From Lampris incognitus (lineage: Eukaryota; Chordata; Actinopteri; Lampriformes; Lampridae): a stretch of DNA of 64,000 nucleotides. Where the stretch lies: assembly GCF_029633865.1 (NCBI RefSeq), contig NC_079224.1:18255126-18319125 (forward strand), read 5' to 3'. A model generated the notes under the pieces. It did no database searches. It was not told the DNA's origin and was given only the letters and a program-made list of their open reading frames with translations. The translations under genes and the position numbers were made by a program. Each line of letters starts with the position of its first letter. Position 1 is the first letter of the stretch. Shown here piece by piece: positions 1-13,729 of the stretch.

Positions 1-499
1 ATTCATGTTAGTCAGGTGAGAGACATTTCACTCTGATAACTGTCTTCTATCAAACTTCTTAAGGCGGAACAGCCCTTGAGAAAATTTCTTTTCACAATTT
101 TTTTTTTTAATACAGTATGGAATTTGTGAGCGGAAGCAACAGTTATATTTGCTGCAAAACTTAAACTATGAATCTTCACGCCTCAGCTACAAATTTTCCA
201 CAGGCCTTCTCTGGTATTCCGAAAGAAAATTCTTTTTAGGTCTTCTTCTTATCCCTCCATTTTCACCTGTGCATTGTGAGATTGTATGTAATTTTTATTG
301 TCTTCATGAACATTTGTCCTTCGTCTGATTTCGTTCAGAGTAGGAACAGTGCAGTTCATGGGTAAACGCACACACAGATGTCTCTTTCACTCTTACCGCC
401 CTATTTAAATGACACAGTGCATGGTTTATGGCGACGTGCATGGGCCTAAGTCCATGAATACTGGGACAGCATCCAGCGCTTTACCTGTGCCCCCATCCA
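1..499. other. Non-coding, nothing recognised
   Basis: AT-rich sequence with short poly-T runs. I see no open frame, repeat head or RNA gene here that I can support. Confidence 0.5.
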
Positions 500-652
500 T
501 AGGGTTAGTGGTTGTGTCGGGAAGGGTATCCAACGTAAAATTTTGCTAAATCATTATGCGGATTGACAGTACCATACTGGATTGGTCAAGGCTCACTACA
601 GGATGGCGACCCCTTAGAAACAGGGAACAAGCTGAAAGAAGAAGAATGCGTG
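500..652 (+). mobile_element. 3' tail of an RTE-like LINE
   Basis: The stretch has the look of a fish non-LTR retrotransposon 3' end: a conserved block around GGGAAGGGTATCCAACG, then GGATGGCGACCCCTTAG, ending in an AAGAAGAAGAA tail. The same type of tail ends the longer RTE-like copy at 25726-27681 on the other strand. No coding part is attached, so this is a strongly 5'-truncated copy. Family assignment is by memory of fish repeats. Confidence 0.45.
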
Positions 653-660
653 GTCTAAAG

Positions 661-930
661 GCCCTGACACACCAGGCTGACGGTCGGCCAATGTCGGGCC
701 GTCGGTGAGCATCTGTGACCCTGGCTTTTGTGGTGTGTCCCGCACTAGTCGGGCCCCTGTTGGCAGCGTTTCAGCCAGTTCATCATGTTGAATCGGCGGA
801 GCACGTCAGTGAGAGAGATCTTTCTGATTGGCTGTTCATCTTAGCGAATCACTGCAGAACATATAAATGCTAGTTGACCGTCGGCTGCAGTCTTTGCAGC
901 GTGTTCAAGTGTTACTTTTTCGCCCAGACG
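661..930 (+). mobile_element. End of a Harbinger-like DNA transposon or MITE (tentative)
   Basis: Starts with CCCTGACACACCAG followed by G/C-rich repeats of a GTCGG motif, which resembles the terminal part of fish Harbinger-type MITEs. The matching right end was not found, so the boundaries are uncertain. The Myb/SANT-like fragment at 1210-1349 may belong to the same element, since Harbinger transposons carry a Myb-like second gene. Confidence 0.3.
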
Positions 931-1209
931 GGAGGCGACGCATCAGTCGGCCTTCGTCTCCACTAGTCATTTTAGTGTGTTTGGACCCTAAAGCACATGG
1001 TGCAAGTGTGTTTAGGGCATCTCCAAATGTACTTTTGCTAGTTAAATGATGCATAATCTGGGCACAAAGTAAGGTGCAAAGGGGTTGTACTTAGTCTCTT
1101 AATGAATCATAGGTGTGTTTTGGGCGTAGCATGAATTAAAACAATCAGTGTCATGTCCCGTTCCCTTTAAAAGCCAAGTGCACCTGCACCTTGGCACATT
1201 GCGATTTAA

Positions 1210-1349
1210 ATGGCGGATTCGGAAAGTTGGAGTAAAAAAAACGGTTTTCTGCTGAGGAAATGGATCTGCTCGTGTGCGAAGTGAAAGCACATGAGCCGAC
1301 CATCTACGGGAGCAGCAGGAATCCACCAAAGCTCCCTGAGGTGAAGCAG
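1210..1349 (+). pseudogene. Myb/SANT-like fragment, probably Harbinger-derived
   Basis: Starts at an ATG (frame MADSESWS). After a run of eight A residues the better-looking frame shifts to one reading FSAEEMDLLVCEV, which resembles the first helix of Myb/SANT-like domains of Harbinger accessory proteins. The segment ends at AAGCAG followed by GTG, a possible splice donor. The frame change at the A-run and the absence of a continuing exon suggest a relic. The domain match is weak and rests on a short stretch. Confidence 0.25.
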
Positions 1350-1930
1350 GTGTTTTTGATAGGCTGTTTAAGTCTGATAAATATTATGACCATTTTGACA
1401 TTTATCTTTTAAATATCGGGATGTACACAATAATAATCTTTCACATTGTAATGTTTTTAGTCGTAATCTTTTGCGTGTCGCTGTGTGTGCATTTGTTGTG
1501 CACCCGCCTACGGAGGCACATCTTACTAGCCGAATAATGTACCCTTTAAATAGCAGTAAAAAGTAAAAGCATTGACTTTAGACCAGGTTTTTTTTTTTTG
1601 GTCAATGGCACAATCGCTTTCTGCTGTCTCAAGACAGCAATGCACCAACAGTATGTCTGACCACATCTCATTTTAGGACCAACACGCCCATGGGTGCACA
1701 GATGGCCACAAGTACATTTGCTATTTAAACGGCGTGGACGGGAAAATTACAACTGTGTCGGTCGGAAACTAGAAATGACACTTGCTTTGCACCGGGTGTA
1801 AGACGGGGCCCTCAATCCGAGATGTTCATTCTCGCTCTTTGCTGTGCAACATTTGATGACTTTTTTTATTGTAGACTTCTACTAGAGAGGTCAAGGCAAA
1901 GCTATTCACGGTCACCACAAAGGCCTTTTG

Positions 1931-2290
1931 GGCGGCACGGTGGCCCAGTGATTAGTGCTGTCGCCTCACAGCAAGAAGGTCTGGGGTTGTCCAACTTTGG
2001 GGGTCATCCCAGGGCGTCCGCTGTGTGGAGTTTGCATGTCCTCCCTGTGTCTGCGGTGGGGTTTTTTCTGGGTGCTACAGTGTCTCCCATCATCAAAAAG
2101 ACATGCATGTTAGGGTTTATTCTCCTGTCTGTGCCCCTGAGCAAGGTAATGGGAAAAGAACTGCAGTTGGTGCCCGGGCGCAGCATGAAGGCGGCAGGCC
2201 ACTGCTCCTAGCTGCACAGATCACAGCTAGGATGGGTTCATTTGCAGTAACTGAATTTCCCCAAGGGGATTAATAAAGGAAACTTAATTA
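1931..2290 (+). mobile_element. tRNA-derived SINE, family 2 (GGCGGCACGGTGG head), tail type A
   Basis: The head GGGCGGCACGGTGGCCCAG with TGATTAGTGC is an A-box-like pol III region, followed by CCTCACAGCAAGAAGGTC and a degenerate B box. The body holds TGTGGAGTTTGCATGTCCTC. The 3' part has GCCCCTGAGCAAG, AGCACAGCTAGGATGG-like sequence and GAATTTCCCCAAGGGGATT, and ends in a TTAATTAAACTTAATTAATT tail. Any protein readings across it are incidental. A truncated relative with the same 3' part lies at 23461-23606; a relative with the same head but a different tail lies at 24703-25095. Confidence 0.8.
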
Positions 2291-5200
2291 AACTTAATTA
2301 ATTCACATCAGTCTGGATACTCGGTGTCTCAGTGTTGTGCAGGGTTTTAGCAGGTTTGTTAGGAAGCTTCAGATTTTCCACCTCCAAACAAATTTTTCTA
2401 ACCACATGATGGTCTTTTTTTTGTTTCATTTTTCTACAGACGTCGAAAGTAAAGATGGGAGATTAGAGTTCTCTGCAGGATGAGACGATGAGAAGAAGAC
2501 GCCGTTGGAAAATAAGATGGATTATTGTGTACATACATCGTAAATTATTTAAATGTCTTATTTTGTCTGATCATTTTTAACCGTCGCTTGCTGAAGAGTG
2601 AAACACACGCACCCTTTTGTCTCGCCAGGTATGTAAGTGTTTAGTAAGACAGCTGCAGAAATTTCAGAGTCGCTACATTTTTTTTTCTTGCACACCAGAA
2701 CAACTTCTTGTGTCTTGCATCAGTTCATTTCATACATGACACAAACCTGTCTGATCATTCAGTGGCCTCCATTGTCCTCCAGTTTTGCCTGATGGAGTGA
2801 TTAGAACAAGCAGAAATGTTATTTGATGGTTTTGGGATCTTGGTAAACACCGTCTCACCCCTATTTCAAAATGGTGACCAGTGTATTGCAATGCATGGGA
2901 GCCTGCAGACATAGAGTATGATGACAGCGCTATAATGCTTCTGTACTGTTGTGCTCTTTCGCTAGACAACCAACAGTGGTGTTGCGTATCGTTGATATGG
3001 TTCTTACTTTTTTTATTTTATTTTTTAAAGCAGAGGAATCTGTGCCGTTTTTTCATAAATCATTCATGTTATTAACTCATTAGTTTCCTACCAGAAGGGC
3101 ACATCACGACTGATGTGCCAGATTTTTTTTTTTTTTTTTTTTTTTTGCTAACTAACTTCCGAACTGTATGTGAAAATCATTGAATGGGGGGGGGGGGCGA
3201 AGATCCAGAAGGTATTTTCCATAACTCATCTTACTGCATTTTAGCAGTCTTATGACATTTCCATCAGCTTATCAGTTGTTTTTTCGTGCGAGGGAGGCAC
3301 TCTTCTTCATGTTCGACTGGTTAAAAATGAGACTAAAGGAGTATTTGAAAATATTTTTGTGTGCGTGCGTGCGTGTGTAAACTGAAAATATGATTTTTTT
3401 TTTCCCTGTGAAGCATGAGGGTGTTTACTAAAATGTGTACTGTAGCCTGGTCTGTCACAGTTGTATGTTTTTATCATTGCGGTTTGTGATGAGTGTCTCC
3501 ATCCACCTTGGACCCGCCCCGATACGGTATTAGCCCCGGCTCTTGCTTCAAGAGCAGTGTTCAGTCAACCTGGTATCATTTCCAAGAATAGGAGGCAAAG
3601 TACTCATCTTGGCTCGCTCGTAAGATCACAGAAAAATCCCTTTCATTCAGAGCCATGTTAACTCTTGTCTAGAGCATTGGTGCTCCGAAATGGTCCCCGA
3701 TTCCATCTGAACCCAGTAAGCCACCGCTGACGCTATTCACAGCTGCCAGATTCCCTTATTTCACACAAGTGGCCCTTATTTTCTGAGTTGGGTTGTCACG
3801 AGGGCTTCTGTGCTCTGCTGCATTTCAATGGGCATCATTGGTAATCCCATTGGTCGTCAAGTAGAAATTCTGCTTGACTAAAAATTCACTGTCGGGGGGG
3901 TGCGGGGGGGGGTATAATCTTGATGTTCAGGACAAATGGACCCAGAATTCTGAACCGAGAAGCTCAGACGAGGTACAGGAAAATGACCTTGTCGCTAATG
4001 GCTTTCTTTCAACATAGCCAAATGATTAGCCTCTGAACAGTGATTGATTAGATTGATTATGTATCAGGAAATGTGTTACCATGGCACCAAACAAAATTTC
4101 TGTCTTTGTTGTTTTCTGTTCTTGGTCAGCAAATCGGCTTTGTTTTTAGTGAAGGGGTCGTCGATATTACTCTGTTTTTTTTTTTTTTGTGTAACTCGGC
4201 TCGGGATGTCCAGGTCACCTTTGCTTTAAAATCCCTGTTGACTGTTGGGAGTTTGAACAGTTTGCTGTTTCATATCTTAGTTTGAAGATATGAAACAGTA
4301 GCTCTGTTCTGTGTAAGACTTGGAGCAGGACACCGTCCCTGTCGATGTCTCTCTGGAATTCTTTAGGAACTCTCACTTAAACTTTCAGTTTGATTTTTTT
4401 TTTTTTTTTTTTTTTTGCTGCTTGTATTTCTTACAGTTCATCTGGAATGTGCATCGTCGCTTGCTCACAACATTTGGGAGTGGTGTGAAACTGATCATCT
4501 CGTACAAGTTGGTTCATTTGTTTTTTTTTAAACATTCCTAATCGGAGGTGTGTGTGCGTGTTCGTGCGTGCATGCGTGCGTGCGTGCGTGCGTGTTTGCA
4601 TCGTTTGCTCCTGAGAGGCTTGCATTTAGATTTTGAGCATTATAAGAATATGATGACATGATCACTACCATGTTGCAGCATGGCGTTCCCTGTTGAAAGC
4701 CTGTCAGCATGGCTATACGGGTTACACTGCATCAGTTTTTAGCCGTTAGCTGAAGAGAAAGAAGCGGTATTTTGCCCACAAGGGTACTTCTTGGAAATCG
4801 GCCCACTTCAGAAATGCTACGCAAATGAGTTCAACTTGGAAGCAGCGATTGTGTGAATGGCTATGCAAGACTGTCTAGGATGTCAGTAAGTAACCTTTAG
4901 ATGTGTATTCCATTATTCCAAGAGTTACGGGAATTTTGTAGATGACAGACCTTGGCTTTGTGTGAATTGTCTCATTGCTTTCCTTGTCATTTCTCCTCGA
5001 CAACTTGTGCAAAAGTCTGTGGAGGGGAGAGAATACCCCGGTGCAAGAGAAAGGGAAACGTTGGATTTATGTTAAATATGTGCATCTGCATTTGGTCCCC
5101 CAACAGTGTCTTGGCGTGTAAATTGTCACCTCTCGTATGGTTTATAACAGAACCGAGACTCTAAGATGCTATTGAAAACGGGGCCCTGTGTGCAGCCCTG

Positions 5201-5809
5201 GGCTTCAGTGACTGGTTGGTCCCCTATGTACAATATATGTTAATGTGGTGATGTTAAAAAAGAAATTATTCATCGTTTTGACATCGTGTATGATAAAAAT
5301 TGATCCTCCTAGCTACATAAATGTCCTTGAAAGAATAAAAGATTCCAATCAAGAATGTCTTTGTGTTTTGTTTTTTTTTTGGTTTTTTTTAGTCTTTTAC
5401 TACTTAATATTTTTGTCAATAATCCGTCTTTAGTCTGCTCTTAGTGAGTGGTGCTGTTCAGCGGAGATGTGTTTGGAGGATGCTTAAAATACTGCATGCT
5501 GTCACAGGCATCCACTTTTCTCTTTACCTTGTTTGTTATTGCTAACTGTTGTCATGAAGTGCTTTATTTAAATTGCAGCACTCCACCCTGCCTTTCTCAC
5601 ACGGCACCTACTGCCTGTCTGTCCTGGATGAGGGACCTGTCCCTGTGGCGCTCTTTTTTTTTGACGGTTCTCATTTTCCTCCTTTGAGACTGTAACTGTG
5701 ATTTAGGTTTATTCAAATAAACAGGATACGAATTAAAAATTAAAACAGGTAGACGAGACGGAACATAATGAGGTAACCTGTAGGTTTTGGTATGGCTTCC
5801 AGCCTAAAG
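2291..5809. other. Non-coding stretch, no gene supported
   Basis: Holds homopolymer runs (T at 3122-3146 and 4386-4416, G at 3186-3197), a short hairpin (3098-3119) and GT/GC-rich simple sequence near 4550-4600. A pyrimidine tract plus CAG at 2425-2439 is followed by a short open frame to a TGA, and an AATAAA-like motif lies near 5333. These could be a last exon and 3' UTR of a gene upstream of the window, but I cannot identify it. Confidence 0.3.
3098..3119. repeat. Short perfect hairpin followed by a T run
   Basis: GGCACATCA, a 4-base loop CGAC, then the exact complement TGATGTGCC. A run of 25 T begins three bases later. No function is claimed. Confidence 0.6.
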
Positions 5810-5987
5810 ACCCCCCCCCCACCACCACCACCACCAAATCAAACAAAAAAAAATACACATATACCATACACACTAACCAAAATCCAACATCACCCTCCCT
5901 CCTTCCCCAATCACAATAAAAGTATTCCCCTCCACAAATCCACTAATAAACTCATCTTCTCTAACAACTCTACAACATATTAACATC
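5810..5987. repeat. G-depleted A/C/T tract
   Basis: One G in 178 bases on the plus strand. It starts with a C run and a (CCA)n block, then A-rich and C-rich non-repetitive sequence. It is not a simple tandem repeat after about 5836. Confidence 0.75.
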
Positions 5988-6480
5988 GCTTTCTATTATA
6001 CTCTTAAAAACGTTCAGGAATCAGGAACACTTTATTTGTCACTTTATTCCACACCTCAGCTTTCCTCTTCTCATAATGGGCTGTATTCCTCCTTAGCTTG
6101 ACAGCAAACCTTCCATGGCTTAAAACATAATTTGATAAATTAACATTACAGCCTTTCTGTGCAACGTCAACCGTCGAGCAGCTTGTCGCTCAATTTATCA
6201 AACGTGCGGCTGTCACTTCTGTCCACTAGATGGAGCAAAAGGCCGCAGCACGGCGAGTGCTCCCCCGTTCAATTGGCGGACTGCGACCGTAAACGCTGAC
6301 ATGAACAGTTTAAAAAGAGTCAGCTAGTGCAACTTTTCAGTATTACGTGTTCATATAAACGTTTTCTTTTCCTCAGCGGGCAGAGTTATATTGGATGGTG
6401 TAAGAATAACACTGAAACAGCTCGACCTATGTCGCAAAAAAACGATATAGTGAAGATAAATTATGCATTTTTTGTCATTT

Positions 6481-6481
<1 letters not shown>

Positions 6482-6577
<96 letters not shown>
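6482..6577. repeat. (TCTA)n tetranucleotide microsatellite
   Basis: About 24 uninterrupted TCTA units. Confidence 0.98.
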
Positions 6578-6589
6578 TCTACACCTACC

Positions 6590-7150
6590 TGCTAAACAGT
6601 GCGGTATTAGGTCCTGTGAAGTTTTGTGCACCTGCTCTCTGGACAGGGACGTCCCCTCTAGCTCCCCTTGCGTTGGCTCGGCAGATGAAGGGCGTGTTTG
6701 GGCCAATCGCGCTTCCGTAGGCAGGAAAGCGAAAGGGAGCTGCTCGCTGCTGCCACATCCCGAGAGCATCCCTTTAAAAATGCTCTCATCATATCATCCA
6801 CACAAAAACACAACGGGGTGACGGGGCACCAGCGAAGATAGACTCGTCTCAGTCCCGGTTCGCGTTAGAATAACCTTACAGCCCACGTTAGCCATTTGGC
6901 GACCGTTACGCTACAAAATATGAGGCTTTTCTTCTGACAAAGAGCAGCAATAGGTTATCCGCTGCTGTAGGAACAGTTCTGCTTTAGCCGGGGGAACTGT
7001 GATGAGAGCCGTCAGATTTTCCACTATCATCCTTTATTATCGGTTCAGTTCTTCCTCGTCTTTTTTTTGTAGCGTTACGCGGTGTGATAATTAAACGTGT
7101 CCTCTTTTCACGTTTTTTTTTTATCGTGAGACTTTTTCCCACCTTTCCCA
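6590..7150 (+). promoter_or_regulatory. Possible promoter or 5' region of a gene
   Basis: G/C-richer than its surroundings with several CpGs, a CCAAT motif at 6703-6707 (GGCCAATCGC), a GGGCGTG box just before it and a TTTAAAAAT sequence near 6771. It precedes the candidate exon at 7151-7231. It could be the promoter of a distal b4galt2 5' exon or of an unrelated gene. Support is compositional only. Confidence 0.25.
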
Positions 7151-7231
7151 GATGACATGAATAATTTCGGTATTCAGCGGTGCTCCGGCAAAGAGGACGC
7201 ATGGATAGGAGAGTGCTCGTCTGACATCAAG
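7151..7231 (+). CDS. Candidate exon, unknown protein
   Basis: Flanked by a good acceptor (pyrimidine-rich ACTTTTTCCCACCTTTCCCAG ending at 7150) and a good donor (CAAG/GTAGGT at 7231/7232). One frame is open throughout and reads through an ATG at 7157 to give MNNFGIQRCS...SSDIK, 25 residues ending in phase 0. It could be a first coding exon starting at that ATG, or an internal exon. I do not recognise the peptide. Chance pairing of splice-like signals in 64 kb is a real alternative. Confidence 0.28.
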
Positions 7232-9428
<2,197 letters not shown>

Positions 9429-9518
9429 ACATAAGTTTACTTTTGCCATCGTGTTTGGACTGTTAAGGGAAAGCCTGAACAATGAGCTTCACTTTTCATG
9501 TCTTTATTAGGTTTTGTA

Positions 9519-9625
9519 ATTCTATTCTATTCTGTTCTGTTCTATTCTATTCTATTCTGTTCTATTCTGTTCTATTCCATTCTGTGTCGTTCCATTCTGC
9601 TCTGTTGTGATGTGTTCTGTTCTTT
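9519..9625. repeat. (TTCTA/TTCTG)n pentanucleotide repeat
   Basis: Tandem pentamers alternating TTCTA, TTCTG and decayed variants. The region 9626-11450 that follows has only short CA and ATT repeats and no gene I can support. Confidence 0.9.
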
Positions 9626-11449
9626 TCCATTTGCTGTATTACAACAGCAAACGCGGCGGAGATATCTTTAGGATCTCGACGACAGGGCAGAATATGAGGC
9701 CACTTTTTGGACCGGTGAACCCGGTTTCCTTTGTCGGAGCAGAATACGCATTCAATCCTCATGATTTTTTTGTTTTCTTTCTCATCCGTCACTAAAAAAA
9801 AAAGCACAATGGCTGACAGGGGCTGAGAGTGGAGGGGCCTTAAAGGAGAAGGTTCTCCCCAAGGCCAGAGGGCTGCGAGTGGCCACGGCTGCAGGGAGTG
9901 GAAGTGATGGACACCGCCTACTGGGAAGCACTTAGGGTTCACCACTTTGGCCTCAGCCTTGCTTGAACCATGACCCCCCCCCCCACACACACACACACAC
10001 ACACTCACCAGCGCCTTGTGGAGAAAACTAAGTTTGCCCCATTTTATCCGACGTGACCTTTGGAAGGGATTTTACACGTTTCGGTGTTGGAAAATTTCAT
10101 CTGAGCAGTAGGTCCTGAACGATGTTGGGGGGGGGGGTGTTTGTTTTTAGTGATATGTATAGCGATGTTTCTGATTATTTTTATCATTATGAAGATTATC
10201 ATTATTATATTTGTTATTATTATTATTGAGATGATTATGATTGTTATTAAGGTGTTACACAATTTCACCAGCTATACACAGATTTTAACTTTCAGAGCTT
10301 TATTTGCAATGAATTTGCCACTCTAGCAATGTTCAGAGGGGGAAATGAGGTAGTTTTCAATGCAGTTGTTAAAGACAACGTGACATTATGTTCATAGGGT
10401 GTCTCACTTCCATAGTGTGATGTATTCCCAAGTCAAATGGGATATTAGGGTGGGACAAAACATAGGGGGGATGTGATCTGATTGGATGGTGCAAAACATG
10501 TGATGTTATTGGTTGGGAATGTTCCTCGCTCACCCACTCAGACTTGGTGACACACATTTTGGACTGTTTTGTAAAATAAGAGAACAAAAAATGATTGTGT
10601 TTTTTGTTTTGTTTTGTTGCATAAATTGCTGAATAGTTGCATCATATGACTGAAGAAATGAGCTAAAAAGGTTAAAAAAAAAGTCCATCTGCATTTCATT
10701 TTATCTTGCTTATTGCTTGTCAGATGCACTTCAGTAGTTTTCTCCAAGAGTAGTCATCAAAACGTGTACCATGCAAAATTCTGTTTTCTGTCAAGCAAGA
10801 AGAGTTTTAGCCAAACAAGAGGAGAAACGTGACTATTGTGCACCATGTGTATAGTGCAGTGTCGATGGTGAAACGGTATATTCAGACCTGCTAAGAAGGG
10901 GAGAAGTCCACCATGTAACACATGCACACCAAATTCAGCCTCCAGTGCAGATATGTTTGGTGTGAATCTGGCATTAGGACTCGAGGACACTGTACATACT
11001 GTAGTCCAACTATATCGTAGTTATCAGTTTCTTCTTCGGCTTGTTTTTTTTTAATGTAAGGTAACAGATTCTAGGATACGTGTCCTTTTCTTTTATGAAA
11101 CATGATCAATAAAGTAGTTGTCTCCACTATTCACAAACAAGAATTAGAAGAAAAAAAAACTTGTCCAGAGAAACCAGTTGACTGGATCCCGCAGCAGCGA
11201 GGGCATAATTGGACAGTTATAGCCTTAGCTGAATGTCCCAGTGACGTTTTAAGGCAAAAGAATAGACATTTAAATAAACTTTCTTTAAAAAAAACCCTCA
11301 CTAAATCCTCATTTCACTCCCTCTTCCCGCAATCCCTCTCCCAGTGAAGTCCTCCTTCCGCTGAAGCACTCCATTTATTTCTTTGCTCCCTTGCCAAATG
11401 AGCAGCTGGATCTGAGATACTGAGGGATGGAGATAATGACAGAGAGACA

Positions 11450-11450
<1 letters not shown>

Positions 11451-11497
<47 letters not shown>

Positions 11498-11990
11498 AAT
11501 AGAGAGATGAAGAGGAAGAGGGAGAGAGCAAGAGCAATAGGGAGAGATGAAGAGAGAGAGCAATAGAGAGATGAAGAGGAAGAGAGAGAGATGAAGAGGA
11601 AGAGAGAGAGAGCAATGGAGAGAGATGAAGAGGAAGACAGAGTGAGCAATAGAGAGAGATGAAGAGGAAGACAGAGAGAGCAATAGAGAGAGAGGGAGAG
11701 AGAGATGAAGAGGAAGAGAGGGAGAGCAATAGAGAGAGATGAAGAGGAAGACAGAGAAAGCAATAGAGAGAGGGAGAGAGAGAGGAAGAGAGAGAGATGA
11801 GGAGGAAGAGCGAGAGCAAGAGCAATAGAGAGAGATGAAGAGGAAGAGAGAGAGAGCAATAGAGAGAGATGAAGAGGGAGAGCGAGATGAAGAGGAAGAG
11901 ATAGAGCAATAGAGAGAGATGAAGAGGAAGAGGGAGAGGGAGAGAGAGAGAGAGAGAGATGAAAAGGGAGAGAAGTAAAAGAGGAACAGT
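11451..11990. repeat. GA-rich minisatellite
   Basis: Purine-rich on the plus strand. After a (GA)n core come repeated units of the form GAGCAATAGAGAGAGATGAAGAGGAAGA, about 30-40 bases, in more than ten variable copies. Long serine/leucine-rich reading frames on the minus strand here are simple-sequence artefacts. Confidence 0.95.
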
Positions 11991-12651
11991 TCAATAGTAT
12001 TTCTGTGAATCCTTCATTATGGATGTCTGCAGAGCGTAGCTGCGGAGAGCTCTTGGCCGTGTTTGCATACTTCATATGTGGACTCCATACCGGCACCAGA
12101 GCGATTCTGAAGCAGGCTCCAGTGGTTTCTGAGTTTATGTCTGATTTAAGATGATCCTGCTACGATGGCATCGGCCTATCTTCCGTCTCACACTGGGTTG
12201 TCTCCTTATACTCTTCTCGTTCTTGTCAGCTTTCTCCAAACAAGTCGTTGGATAAAATGGGGAGGTAGGCTGCCGTCCAAATAAAGCAGTTGACATGGAG
12301 CGCAGAGAGGAGATGCAATGTCTCTCTTTAACATATCCCAACACTTTTCTCTAGATCAGATTACGCCCATGATTGGCTCCATAACCGCAGATAGGAAGAA
12401 GTTGAGCAGAAAAGGGGAGGGGGGTCACACACCGAGGGGGGAGGATTATTTGAGTGGGATGTGGTCTGCTTCTTCGCCGGTTTTGTTTTGTTCTCTTCAG
12501 TTCTGTTTTATTTGTATTATTCCGTCACACTGCTTTTGTCATCTCCGCTATTTCCCCTTTTTCCCTGTCTTGTTATTGTCTTGGCTGCCGTTCCCTGTTT
12601 TCAGCTTTCGCATGTTTGATTCTAGTCTGAAGCAGCTACAAATAATATACA

Positions 12652-12697
12652 TTTAGATAGATAGCTAGATAGATAGCTGGAGATAGATAGATAGATC
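12652..12697. repeat. Short (ATAG)n/(GATA)n repeat
   Basis: Tandem GATA tetramers with a few substitutions. The sequence around it (11990-13596) holds no gene I can support. Confidence 0.85.
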
Positions 12698-13596
12698 CTC
12701 TATTTTGGTCAATAGAGGAAGGTTGGCACGGGTCAAAGGTCATAGCCACTCTTACTTGCCCCTCATCTCCTGCTCTGTCTTACCTCGACCTCTCTGTTTA
12801 TTTTCCCTTTACTAACACGCACCATTACAGTCACAAATACAAATGTGCAGTCTGGTTTGAATCCCTCTATCTCTCATTGTCTCTCTCTCCTTCGCTTTCT
12901 CTCTGTTTTGTGCATGCCGGCTCTCTCTTTTCTTACTTTCTGTTTCTGTTTATCAGGTCTTATTAAAGGACCATACCGGCTTAATTACAAGTCATCGCCA
13001 ATTTACCGCGTCTGCCACATCCCGCATAAATATACACAACTGCTCCAAAATCTACTTAATTTGTTAGCTCTCGCGTGTGTTTCTGTTCACATTCATTAAA
13101 AACGTTACAGAGTTTATCTGTGAAATTGCGTCGAGGTTGGCTGACAAACTGGCGGATTTGAACAGGCTCTCATAATGAGGAAACACATGCCTCAAACACA
13201 GAGAACGAGAGGAACTATTTTTCCAGGCATAACACAACACTGCTTAATGGCTACCAATGGCTGTGTTTTGATTGACAGCTCACAGGGGCTGAACAAAAGT
13301 ATAGTAGAGGTCAACGATTGGTTGAAAGTTATACAAAACTATCAAACGCGTTTCCTCTTTTTAAAGAGACCATAACATTTTAGTCAATACTGCTTTTTAA
13401 TCTAGTGAAGTCATCTGTGCCGCATCAATATGTGATTTTTGACGCTTGTAGAGGATCAGTAAAGTGATTCCAGCAAAAGATAGAGTTCGGCAGAGTTTTA
13501 CGAAGGTAAATGGCTTACACTTGACAATGTTCAAGTGTCACCGAGTGTTTGTCCACATCTTTTCAACGTGAATGGCAGTGCGAACTGGTGACTGTT

Positions 13597-13729
13597 GGGG
13601 CGTCAGGGGGGCGTGGCTGTCTATTCCGTTGCCTACCAACACGGGGATCGCCGATTCGAATCCCCGCGTTACCTCCGGCTTGGTCGGGCGTCCCTACAGA
13701 CACAATTGGCCGTGTCTGTGGGTGGGAAA
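13597..13729 (+). mobile_element. SINE family 1, 5' half (split copy)
   Basis: Starts GGGGCGTCAGGGGGGCGTGG with the tRNA-like block CCTACCAACACGGGGATCG and the B box-like TTCGAATCCCCGCG, then the body CTCCGGCTTGGTCGGGCGTC. It stops at GGTGGGAA. The expected continuation GCCGGATGTGG is found 1.39 kb downstream at 15122, so this copy was split. Confidence 0.85.

Noticed and set aside
2440..2483. Possible last exon of an upstream gene (acceptor CTACAG, frame ending ...EFSAG)
   Set aside because: Only 14 codons, no family match, and such acceptor-like sites are frequent in T-rich DNA.
11301..12096. Long Ser/Leu-rich open frames on the minus strand
   Set aside because: They are translations of the GA-rich minisatellite, open in all three frames of that strand, with no domain.
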